From positions 1 to 6,159 of the forward strand of contig JAOZLI010000161.1 of assembly GCA_029934915.1 (NCBI GenBank): a stretch of DNA of 6,159 nt, given 5' to 3'. Positions 1 through 5,757 of the stretch are shown here, in pieces. The position numbers were made by a program, and so were the translations under genes. The notes below the pieces were generated by a model that worked only from the letters and a program-made list of their open reading frames with translations, made no database searches and was not told where the DNA came from. Origin of the DNA: Desulfocapsa sp. (GTDB taxonomy: Bacteria; Desulfobacterota; Desulfobulbia; Desulfobulbales; Desulfocapsaceae). Position 1 is the stretch's first letter; each line of letters opens with the position of its first letter.

Positions 1-203
1 CCACCACAGTCCATCATCTCTTCTGGAGCGGTGAGACCGAATTTTTCAAGAACAACGGTGGACTCAGGATTCAGATCTGCAAGGGTAGATTGCATACATG
101 CTTTAGCATCTTGACCCTGTGCATTCATAAGGGTAGCAAGAGCGATGGAAGCGGTTACTGAGTCGGTATCTGGGTTAGAGTGACCGGTTACATAAATTGT
201 CAT
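1..203 (-). CDS. ppaC: Mn-dependent (family II) inorganic pyrophosphatase, N-terminal part, runs off the left edge
   Basis: The first 67 codons are visible, starting MTIYVTGHSNPDTDS. The G-H-x-N-P-D-T-D-S block at residues 7-15 is the DHH-superfamily signature of family II pyrophosphatases. H8, D12 and D14 match the metal ligands that sit at nearly the same positions in the Bacillus enzyme. Later residues such as LNPESTVVLEKFG (about 44-56) also fit the family. The enzyme hydrolyses PPi to phosphate in the cytoplasm; in sulfate reducers it would pull ATP sulfurylase forward. The second DHH motif and the C-terminal DHHA2 domain lie outside the window. The ATG at 203-201 is supported by a strong GGAGGA ribosome site 7 nt upstream (216-211). 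It is divergent from the membrane-protein gene to its right. Identity is confident; the symbol follows the family. Confidence 0.93.
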   Translation of the reverse strand, partial: MTIYVTGHSNPDTDSVTASIALATLMNAQGQDAKACMQSTLADLNPESTVVLEKFGLTAPEEMMDCG

Positions 204-210
204 TGTGTTT

Positions 211-216
211 TCCTCC
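211..216 (-). promoter_or_regulatory. Strong ribosome binding site of the pyrophosphatase gene
   Basis: On the minus strand this reads GGAGGA, with 7 nt to the ATG at 203. It fixes the start of ppaC and is among the strongest Shine-Dalgarno sites in the window, in keeping with a highly expressed housekeeping enzyme. Confidence 0.85.
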
Positions 217-272
217 GTACACATAAATTATCTAAAGTAGCCCAATTTCGAGCTTTTATTAACTACTATCAA

Positions 273-287
273 ATTGTTGGGAACAAT
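273..287. repeat. Inverted repeat in the divergent intergenic region, possible operator
   Basis: ATTGTT and AACAAT are perfect 6-bp arms around GGG. The repeat lies 70-84 bp upstream of the ppaC start and about 150 bp upstream of the membrane-protein start. It is AT-rich with no T-run, so it reads better as a protein-binding site or chance than as a terminator. No cognate regulator is visible in the window. Confidence 0.3.
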
Positions 288-340
288 AGTGCTTTAGCTG
301 TATTGAGTCAAGGATAAAACTCCATTTAACACAAAACTAA

Positions 341-354
341 TGAATCATGATTCA
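341..354. promoter_or_regulatory. Perfect 14-bp palindrome, candidate operator
   Basis: TGAATCATGATTCA is its own reverse complement. It ends 6 bp before the candidate -35 box at 361 and lies 86 bp upstream of the ATG at 440. This is a typical place for a dimeric regulator acting on the rightward promoter or on the divergent ppaC promoter. A 14-bp perfect palindrome is expected by chance about once per 16 kb in random sequence, so the evidence is suggestive only. Confidence 0.35.
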
Positions 355-360
355 GCCTGA

Positions 361-390
361 TTGACCGTGACTTTCAGTGCAGGCTATTGT
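361..390 (+). promoter_or_regulatory. Candidate sigma70-type promoter for the membrane-protein gene
   Basis: TTGACC (361-366), an 18-nt spacer and TATTGT (385-390) resemble -35 and -10 boxes. If real, transcription would start near 397. That is downstream of the GTG at 377, which therefore could not be the start codon, and leaves about 43 nt of leader before the ATG at 440. A 6-bp inverted repeat (AGCCTG at 354-359, CAGGCT at 380-385) overlaps it. Box matches are moderate. Confidence 0.35.
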
Positions 391-439
391 ATATTCATAT
401 CTTCAAAAGTATAGAATATCCCAACTGATACATTTATTT

Positions 440-1486
440 ATGGATCCTTCAGAAGAAAAAATATCACGTCCCCAACCTGCCCGAAAAAAACGCTCTTTTG
501 TTTTTCCGGTAATGGTTCTTTTTGCTTTGCTTCTTGCCGGCAGTGGAATTGCCTTCTATTTAAATTATCAAGCTGATCCTCCCCTGGCAATTCCTGAACA
601 ACTTGAAAAAGACAAGGATGCGCAGACACAGCCTGTTCCTGCAGAAGGTTCTGAAGAAGTAGATCCGGTTATTGCTGAGACAATAGAAACCATAGCAACC
701 ATTGACGTCACTGCAATTCATCCAGATTCAAACCCTATTCCTGAAAGTGAAGCCATCCCCGAACAGGATGTCACCGTTACTCCATCTGCAGCTATCACCG
801 CTCCAATTGTTCCGCCGGAAGCCATTACTGCTCCTGCCATTCTACTTGAACCGCCCCCATTTGCCGCCTGCTCCGAGCCGGAAAAACGGCTGAACGCATT
901 TTACACACACCTTGACCGGCAACCCTATATGATGGCATATGGCTTAAAGGAAACAAGCCAGGACCACTTTACAGTGCTTATCGCAAAACTACTCGATCAT
1001 CCCCCTAAAGTGACCCGTGAATCGGATGATTTGTACACCATCCTTCGAAACACAGCCCATTTCTTCAGAATTGCCGGCAAAGACAACATTCTAATGCTCC
1101 AGGGCATCCTCAATAGTGAAAACAAAAAACTCGAACAGATCCTGGCAGACTATTATTTCCTGATTTCCACCCCTGAATGCGGACGGACAAAATATGCTGA
1201 GAATATCAGCAATGATGATTTATATGAATACGGTTGCTTTTTCCTGAACACCATGGGAGGTCGCCTCTATCTTTTCAGACGTGATTCCTTGTCGCGTATG
1301 GTGGTAACATACTACGCTATTCTTCTTGTGGATGATGCAAACAACCAGCAGAATAATCGTCATGGTATCAACCTGAAACCTGCCGTTAGCATGCTTCTCT
1401 CGGAAATGGAAACGGGAGGTACAAGTCTAAAATATTTTGAAAATTATATTGATATGCTTTACGACCTGAAGGAAAAATACCAGTAA
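440..1486 (+). CDS. Single-pass membrane protein with Pro/Ala-rich linker and unrecognised C-terminal domain
   Basis: I do not recognise this 348-aa protein. From the ATG at 440 it has a short basic cytoplasmic N-terminus (RKKR at 15-18) and one hydrophobic membrane segment (about 19-41). A Pro/Ala/Glu-rich low-complexity linker follows (about 45-139) with a repeated AITAP unit. A probably helical globular domain (about 142-348) has Cys at 144, 247 and 266. The charge pattern suggests N-in, C-out, placing the domain in the periplasm. The layout recalls envelope-spanning anchors of the TonB or SPOR type, but no such motif is visible. The frame stays open upstream to a GTG at 377, but that codon falls inside a candidate promoter, would add 21 residues ahead of the basic membrane-anchor start, and has no ribosome site. 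The ATG at 440 also lacks a clear one, so the start is uncertain. Confidence 0.75.
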   Translation: MDPSEEKISRPQPARKKRSFVFPVMVLFALLLAGSGIAFYLNYQADPPLAIPEQLEKDKDAQTQPVPAEGSEEVDPVIAETIETIATIDVTAIHPDSNPIPESEAIPEQDVTVTPSAAITAPIVPPEAITAPAILLEPPPFAACSEPEKRLNAFYTHLDRQPYMMAYGLKETSQDHFTVLIAKLLDHPPKVTRESDDLYTILRNTAHFFRIAGKDNILMLQGILNSENKKLEQILADYYFLISTPECGRTKYAENISNDDLYEYGCFFLNTMGGRLYLFRRDSLSRMVVTYYAILLVDDANNQQNNRHGINLKPAVSMLLSEMETGGTSLKYFENYIDMLYDLKEKYQ

Positions 1487-1488
1487 CA

Positions 1489-1517
1489 TTGATTTTCAGT
1501 TGATTTTGTTGTATATT
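1489..1517 (+). promoter_or_regulatory. Candidate sigma70 promoter for the metalloprotease-aminopeptidase-transglycosylase operon
   Basis: TTGATT (1489-1494), exactly 17 nt, then TATATT (1512-1517). It begins 3 nt after the stop codon of the preceding gene. Transcription would start near 1524, giving a leader of about 44 nt before the ATG at 1568. No terminator is seen between the genes, so read-through from upstream is also possible. Confidence 0.5.
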
Positions 1518-1556
1518 TCGTAAGAGGCGGAGGTTGATTTATTCAGAAACCTGAAC

Positions 1557-1560
1557 GGGA
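1557..1560 (+). promoter_or_regulatory. Weak ribosome binding site for the metalloprotease gene
   Basis: GGGA lies 7 nt before the ATG at 1568. A much stronger GGCGGAGG (1526-1533) is 34 nt upstream of that ATG, too far to serve it directly. Confidence 0.45.
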
Positions 1561-1567
1561 TTTAATT

Positions 1568-2308
1568 ATGCAAATGTCTACACCATCATACGGTACGCAT
1601 ATGTATTCGCAGGTTCAGAACAATCCTCTGTTTGCTAGAGGAGCTGAAGAGAAATCAGGCTCCAGGCAATCATCCAGCACAGCCGATTCTTCTAATTCAC
1701 AGCAGAATGATTCTGTTTCTCTTTCACCCGCCGGCAAAGAACGTTCCCAAGAGACAACACAGGCTCCTGCAAGTGAGGAAAAAGGAATCGATCAACAAGC
1801 CTTGTCCCAGGCAGATCTCAAAATACTCACCGAACTAAAGGCAAGAGATATAGAAGTACGTGCTCACGAGCAGGCTCATCTTTCCAGTGCAGGCCAATAT
1901 GCTGCAGGAGGAGCGTCATTTTCCTACACCACTGGCCCCAATGGAAAACAATACGCTACTGGCGGTGAAGTACCCATTGATATCTCCAAGGCAGATTCGC
2001 CAGCAGCAACAATTGCCAAAATGCGCACCGTTAGGCGAGCCGCCCTTGCTCCTGCCAATCCATCAGCCGCTGATCGTAGTATCGCAGCTTCAGCCAGCGG
2101 CAAAGAGGCACAGGCCAGAAAGGAATTACAGGAAGAGGCACAGCAAACGGCTGAAACAACCCTTGGCAGTCTCTCTGTTGACAAGGACACAAAACCTGGA
2201 GCACAAGAGAAGAGTACGAATGAGAAGCCACAGACTCCAGAGATATCCGATTACAGTCGCAGTGTCATGAAATCAGCCTACGAGACCATGGCCGCACTTG
2301 CCGCTTAA
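1568..2308 (+). CDS. SprA-related putative zinc metalloprotease (HEQAH motif)
   Basis: This 246-aa protein matches the SprA-related family, annotated in databases as putative metalloprotease of the CJM1_0395 family. The conserved core (about 80-185) contains VRAHEQAHLSSAGQYAAGGASF, in which H100-E101-Q-A-H104 is an HExxH zinc motif. Next come a Gly-rich stretch with YxxGPNGKQYATGGEVPIDIS (about 120-140) and a helical TIAKMRTVRRAALAP-ANPSAADRSIAA segment (148-174). The first 75 residues are Ser/Gln-rich and look disordered; they include a VSLSPAG stretch (50-56). No signal peptide or membrane segment is visible, so it is cytoplasmic or exported by an unusual route. Peptidase activity is inferred from the motif; substrates are unknown. 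It is the first gene of a tight run with an M18 aminopeptidase and a lytic transglycosylase. Confidence 0.87.
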   Translation: MQMSTPSYGTHMYSQVQNNPLFARGAEEKSGSRQSSSTADSSNSQQNDSVSLSPAGKERSQETTQAPASEEKGIDQQALSQADLKILTELKARDIEVRAHEQAHLSSAGQYAAGGASFSYTTGPNGKQYATGGEVPIDISKADSPAATIAKMRTVRRAALAPANPSAADRSIAASASGKEAQARKELQEEAQQTAETTLGSLSVDKDTKPGAQEKSTNEKPQTPEISDYSRSVMKSAYETMAALAA

Positions 2309-2324
2309 AAAAACTAATACTACC

Positions 2325-3632
2325 ATGCCTTTCAAACAATTTAACCGTGAACTATTCGATTTTCTGCAATTTTCCACCACTCCTTTTCATGCAGTACAAT
2401 ACCTCTCCACCCTCTTTCTGGAGTTTGGTTTTCATGAACTGAAAGAACCTGAGAAATGGGACACATTGCCTGGACATGGCTATTTTTGTGTGCGGGATGA
2501 TGGCAGTATCCTGGCCTTTAGACTTGCTGCCAGTGACACTACGAATGCCAATTGGAGAATGCTTGCCGCACACACGGACTCCCCATCCCTGCAGATCAAG
2601 CCGCAGCCTGAAAAAGAAAAGCACGGGTATATGCAGCTCGGTGTAGAAGTGTATGGCGGCCCGATTCTCTCCACCTGGTTTGACAGGGACCTTGGGATCG
2701 CCGGGCGTGTTAGCGTTCTTGACGACAAAGACAATATCCTGACTAGAAATATTGATTTTGCCAGGGCTGTGGCAACTGTTCCAAATCTTGCCATCCATCT
2801 GAACAGGGAAGTGAACAAAAATTACACCATTAAACGTCAAAAACATCTGCTGCCGCTGGTATGTCAGGTTGAAGAAGACGAATTCTCCTTTCACGATATC
2901 CTGCTGCAGCAGATACAGTCTGAATATCCGGAAATGAGCATTTCAAAGCTGCTTGGGTATGATCTCTTCTGCTATGATATGCAAAATCCTTCATATGCCG
3001 GGTTCAATAACGAATTTATAACAGCCGGCCGACTCGACAATCTGGCCAGTTGTTTTATCGGTGCAAAGAGTATTACTCAGGAAAAGACTTCCGGGAACTG
3101 TCTATTACTCTGCAGTAACCATGAGGAGATTGGATCGGCAAGTGTTGCCGGAGCACAGGGAAACTTCCTGACTTCTGTTCTTAAACGCCTGGAACCGAGT
3201 GGTGTAAAACGTGCACAAATCTGCAGCGGCTCGCATTTAATTTCCATGGACAATGCGCATGCTCTACACCCGAACTTCCCTGAGAAACACGACCCGCAGC
3301 ATCTGCCTCTCTTAGGCAAAGGTCCTGTGATCAAATACAACGCAAACCAGCGTTATGCCAGTACCAGCCGTTCTGCTGCTCTTTTTAAAGTACTCTGCCA
3401 GGAAACGGATGTTCCTGTACAAGAATTTGTCATGCATAACGATCTTGCCTGTGGTTCCACCATTGGCCCCATTGCTGCCACAGCCCTGGGCATACAAACT
3501 GTTGACGTTGGCATCCCAAGCCTTGCCATGCATTCCATCCGGGAAACAACCGGAACCAGAGATCCGTACATGTTGAGCACCGTCATTGATCATTTCTTTA
3601 CCCGTGAGCAGCTCCCAGGGGGTGTGCAGTAA
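2325..3632 (+). CDS. apeB: M18 family aminopeptidase
   Basis: A 435-aa protein, the usual length for bacterial M18 aminopeptidases, which form large oligomers in the cytoplasm and remove N-terminal residues using two metal ions. Every expected ligand or catalytic block is present: AAHTDSPSL (H83), TAGRLDNLAS (D238, bridging), CSNHEEIGS (E267 general base, E268 ligand), SMDNAHALHPN (D309) and AMHSIRE (H403). The N-terminal LFDFLQFSTTPFHAV and the VYGGPILSTWFDRDLGIAGR segment (109-128) are also diagnostic. I chose the ATG at 2325 over the TTG at 2298, because the TTG lies inside the previous gene and adds nine residues atypical of the family. It starts 16 nt after the metalloprotease stop with no obvious Shine-Dalgarno site, so translational coupling is likely. 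A role in peptide recycling beside the upstream metalloprotease is inference. Confidence 0.96.
   Translation: MPFKQFNRELFDFLQFSTTPFHAVQYLSTLFLEFGFHELKEPEKWDTLPGHGYFCVRDDGSILAFRLAASDTTNANWRMLAAHTDSPSLQIKPQPEKEKHGYMQLGVEVYGGPILSTWFDRDLGIAGRVSVLDDKDNILTRNIDFARAVATVPNLAIHLNREVNKNYTIKRQKHLLPLVCQVEEDEFSFHDILLQQIQSEYPEMSISKLLGYDLFCYDMQNPSYAGFNNEFITAGRLDNLASCFIGAKSITQEKTSGNCLLLCSNHEEIGSASVAGAQGNFLTSVLKRLEPSGVKRAQICSGSHLISMDNAHALHPNFPEKHDPQHLPLLGKGPVIKYNANQRYASTSRSAALFKVLCQETDVPVQEFVMHNDLACGSTIGPIAATALGIQTVDVGIPSLAMHSIRETTGTRDPYMLSTVIDHFFTREQLPGGVQ
3617..3623 (+). promoter_or_regulatory. Ribosome binding site of the lytic transglycosylase gene, inside the aminopeptidase gene
   Basis: AGGGGGT lies 9 nt before the ATG at 3633, within the last codons of the aminopeptidase. 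It supports the start and coupled translation of the two genes. Confidence 0.65.
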
Positions 3633-4286
3633 ATGCAGAAAACAATTTCACTCATCATCGCCATCCTGTTTGTTTTCTTTTGTTTTACAGGGCCCCAGGC
3701 AGGACAGGCGCTGCAATTGAAGACCTCGGTGAATAAATACAAAGGAACGCAGGTTAGCAGTCATGCATTAAAACGCCTTGAGCCATTCAACAAATTCATC
3801 GACTACTATTCACAGTTTACGTTTTTCAAGCCGCGTCACAAGGTAAGCCCGGACTTTATACGAGCCCTGATTCTTGCCGAATCCGACGCGAAGCCAAATG
3901 CAGTCTCTAATAAAACGGCCATGGGCCTTGGCCAGATCATATACACCACAGGCAAACAGGCAGCACTTGAACTCTCCCGTTCACGATTTAAATTCAAGCA
4001 TATCTCAAAACAGAAACTCGCCTCGTTACAGAAGAGAGATCTCTTTGATCCGGCAACGAATATTTTACTTACCTGTTATCTGATCTCAAAATATAATTAT
4101 AAGTTTAATGGTAAATTGGAGTTGGTTATTACTGCCTGGAATGCTGGGGAATACCAAAAGCATTTAAAAAAGGGAAAGGTGGCACCCTATCGGGAGACGC
4201 ATAATCTTATTGGGAAGGTTAATAGCTATTATGTTGATTTGCTGAAGAGAAAAAAACGTTCTCGATATTCTGTTAGACTTAACTGA
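3633..4286 (+). CDS. Exported lytic transglycosylase, SLT domain
   Basis: A 217-aa protein with a clear signal peptide: basic MQK, hydrophobic core ISLIIAILFVFFCF, and likely cleavage after GQA near residue 26. The SLT-type (GH23) fold is shown by ALILAESDAKPNAVS with probable catalytic Glu83, then AMGLGQI (96-102, the GLMQ-like block), TNILLTCYLISKY (142-154), AWNAGE (168-173, the AYNAG block) and the PYRETHNLIGKV block (185-196). Such enzymes cleave the MurNAc-GlcNAc bond of peptidoglycan to 1,6-anhydro ends in the periplasm. The mature protein is strongly basic, ending in a Lys/Arg-rich tail that could bind cell wall or membrane. There is no acceptable lipobox, so it is probably soluble. 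The ATG directly follows the TAA of the aminopeptidase gene (no gap). It is the last gene of the run. Confidence 0.92.
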   Translation: MQKTISLIIAILFVFFCFTGPQAGQALQLKTSVNKYKGTQVSSHALKRLEPFNKFIDYYSQFTFFKPRHKVSPDFIRALILAESDAKPNAVSNKTAMGLGQIIYTTGKQAALELSRSRFKFKHISKQKLASLQKRDLFDPATNILLTCYLISKYNYKFNGKLELVITAWNAGEYQKHLKKGKVAPYRETHNLIGKVNSYYVDLLKRKKRSRYSVRLN

Positions 4287-4292
4287 TTTTTT

Positions 4293-4385
4293 GTAGGAGC
4301 TTGACCCTGCGAGCGCTTGTACCCTTTTTCGGGTGATTGTAGAGTGTTGCTAACTCAGTAAAATCGTCCGCAGGGGCGGGACTCC
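4293..4385. repeat. Two-hairpin inverted-repeat element, REPIN-like
   Basis: The left unit (GTAGGAGC, 4293-4300) contains hairpin GCTTG/CGAGC (4299-4303 and 4310-4314). The right unit, in opposite orientation, contains hairpin GTCCGC/GCGGGAC with one bulge (4366-4371 and 4376-4382). The units also pair with each other: GGAG (4296-4299) with CTCC (4382-4385) and CCCTGCG (4305-4311) with CGCAGGG (4369-4375). Between them is a small ACCC/GGGT hairpin (4321-4324, 4331-4334). Two short palindromic units in inverted orientation about 50 bp apart, with a GTAG/GGAG head, is the plan of REPIN elements mobilised by RAYT transposases. It sits between convergent genes, so it could also act in transcript ending, though no T-run follows on either side. 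Confidence 0.5.
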
Positions 4386-4440
4386 AATAATTCCATTTTG
4401 CATTTACCTGAACTTTGGTGGCAACCAGGATGGAAAAAAA

Positions 4441-5565
4441 TCATGCCACTAAATCCACTTGCTGTATAGTCCCCACACCCCCTTCTTCACCAAGAAAAAC
4501 ACCCGTTGACTGTACCTGGCCCTGCAGAGTATTAGTGCTATCCTTTATGGAAAAAAGAGTAGTTGCAGATTCAAGATAGATGGCCCCTATACCTTTCTCA
4601 CCAAGGCCAAAAAGGACATTATTTCCTTCAGAATCTTTTGCCCATATACGCAGTTTATCAAATATGGAATCATTTTCATCTATCCAATTATTACCATCAC
4701 TGTCATATGCTTCAAGATCCTGGAAGCCATTACCGCTTTCTGGGCCAAAGAGCTCAGAACCGTCATTGATGATTCCATCTTCGTTTTTATCCAGGGCTAG
4801 AAAACCACTACCGGGACGTAAAAAGGAGATCTGATTTTCATGACCGTCATTATCGATATCAAAGGAAAATTTTTCCTGGGTAAGTTCAGCAGCAGTTCCG
4901 GAAAAGTTTACCACCAATGGATCTTTTAAGGCATCTCCCATTCGTATACTCAGGTTTTGTTCTGAGTAAAATTCACGACTCATATTCAATTCGACTGCAA
5001 ATTCTACCTTTTTCCCATCTTCTGTCAGTATCGTTCCACTACTACTGAAGCTGGTGGATTCATATTCATAGTGGGATTCGTGGTACTCATAGGCAAGGCC
5101 TCCCTGTGAAACTTCTTCAACAGGTGCGGGCTCTGTACCTGCCAGGGCAGGAGCAACTTCGCCGGACGCTCCTACGTTACCCGAAGGTATTTCCTGAGAG
5201 TTTTGCAACGACTCCGGAGAAACAATAATGATTTTTTTCCCGGTGATACGCTCAATCATTGCAGAGAGTATACGTAAATTAAGATCCATCATATAGGGAT
5301 GTTCACCTCTATCTGTCTCAGTAATTTGTTCAGTGCGGCGCGCTTGCACGGCGTGTTGCGCCTGTTTGGAGAATTGCACACTACTGGCCTTATTAAATGC
5401 AGCGGTGGCCTTGTCGATATCAACCTTCTGGCCTTTTCCGACAGCCAACTGCTGGGTGACCCGTTCTTCACCTGGTCCCCAAATAGTTAAGGATTCATGC
5501 TTTTGATGTTTTTCTACTGAAGTATGCTGAGAATAGAACTGAATGGCAGAGTCGGCGATTTTCAT
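4441..5565 (-). CDS. EF-hand-like calcium-binding repeat protein of unknown function
   Basis: A 374-aa protein of a widespread but uncharacterised proteobacterial type. The N-terminal half (1-160) is polar, with a short conserved-looking helix LRILSAMIERITGKKI (97-112) and an Ala/Pro/Glu-rich linker (about 125-155). A Tyr/Ser/Glu stretch (158-176) leads into a beta-rich region (177-235). The C-terminal part has Asp-rich loops: DIDNDGHE (236-243), DKNEDGIIND-GSE (259-271) and DSDGNNWIDEND (288-299). These resemble EF-hand or dockerin-type calcium loops. The block from GSGFLALD through GSELFGP to NGFQDL, and the ending GGVGTIQQVDL, are typical of the family. There is no signal peptide or membrane segment. 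The ATG at 5565 is supported by AAGGAGG 7 nt upstream. It is transcribed alone, behind the terminator at 5699-5732 and convergent with the transglycosylase gene. Calcium binding is inferred from the loops. Confidence 0.8.
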   Translation of the reverse strand: MKIADSAIQFYSQHTSVEKHQKHESLTIWGPGEERVTQQLAVGKGQKVDIDKATAAFNKASSVQFSKQAQHAVQARRTEQITETDRGEHPYMMDLNLRILSAMIERITGKKIIIVSPESLQNSQEIPSGNVGASGEVAPALAGTEPAPVEEVSQGGLAYEYHESHYEYESTSFSSSGTILTEDGKKVEFAVELNMSREFYSEQNLSIRMGDALKDPLVVNFSGTAAELTQEKFSFDIDNDGHENQISFLRPGSGFLALDKNEDGIINDGSELFGPESGNGFQDLEAYDSDGNNWIDENDSIFDKLRIWAKDSEGNNVLFGLGEKGIGAIYLESATTLFSIKDSTNTLQGQVQSTGVFLGEEGGVGTIQQVDLVA

Positions 5566-5572
5566 GGGAGGC

Positions 5573-5579
5573 CCTCCTT
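5573..5579 (-). promoter_or_regulatory. Ribosome binding site of the EF-hand-like gene
   Basis: On the minus strand this reads AAGGAGG, 7 nt from the ATG at 5565. The spacer contains CCTCC, complementary to the GGAGG core, but only one base apart, so a hairpin hiding the site is unlikely in this minimal form. Confidence 0.8.
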
Positions 5580-5656
5580 GGCTTCATGAAAATGAAATGA
5601 AGGATTGTTCCTGATCTTCCCTGACCTGGAAACCCAATTTCACCTAATTACAAGCT

Positions 5657-5684
5657 GTATCGGATGGAACCCGGAAAAAGTTTA
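5657..5684 (-). promoter_or_regulatory. Candidate sigma28 (FliA-type) promoter of the EF-hand-like gene
   Basis: On the minus strand TAAACTTT (5684-5677), a 12-nt spacer and TCCGATAC (5664-5657) resemble the flagellar sigma28 consensus TAAAGTTT-N11-GCCGATAA. The spacer is one nucleotide longer than usual. It is the best promoter-like sequence between the upstream terminator and the ATG at 5565, and gives a leader of roughly 85 nt. I saw no convincing sigma70 site in the same stretch. Confidence 0.35.
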
Positions 5685-5698
5685 GTTTTTTTAAACAT

Positions 5699-5732
5699 AA
5701 AAAACCCGGTTTCTCCAAAAGGAAAAACCGGG
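5699..5732 (-). terminator. Rho-independent terminator of the MvhD-like selenoprotein gene
   Basis: On the minus strand a 12-bp stem (arms at 5732-5721 and 5716-5705, CCCGG at the base, one G-U pair) closes a 4-nt TTTT loop. Six T residues follow directly (5704-5699). It begins 25 nt after the stop codon of the gene ending at 5758. This is a textbook intrinsic terminator, and it separates that gene from the EF-hand-like gene. Confidence 0.93.
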
Positions 5733-5757
5733 CTGTATCCATACAAATTAAAAAAGC

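Noticed and set aside
377..439. GTG start that would add 21 residues to the membrane protein
   Set aside because: No ribosome site, it overlaps the candidate promoter at 361-390, and the extension is not typical ahead of a short basic membrane-anchor N-terminus.
1860..2270. 136-codon plus-strand frame within the metalloprotease gene
   Set aside because: It is an out-of-frame shadow, rich in Pro, Gln and Arg, with no ribosome site; the overlapping frame has the family motifs.
2298..2324. TTG start for the aminopeptidase inside the metalloprotease gene
   Set aside because: No ribosome site, and family N-termini fit the ATG at 2325 better.
2352..2894. 180-codon open frame on the minus strand
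   Set aside because: It lies wholly inside the well-supported M18 aminopeptidase gene and its translation shows no recognisable domain.
3633..3710. Lipoprotein signal (Cys17 in FVFFCFTG) for the lytic transglycosylase
   Set aside because: The residues before Cys do not fit a lipobox, and a better signal peptidase I site (GQA) follows.
4418..4449. GTGGCA/TGCCAC inverted repeat over the stop codon of the EF-hand-like gene, considered as a terminator
   Set aside because: The T-run lies inside the 20-nt loop instead of after the stem, and one arm is coding sequence. This is not a normal intrinsic terminator.
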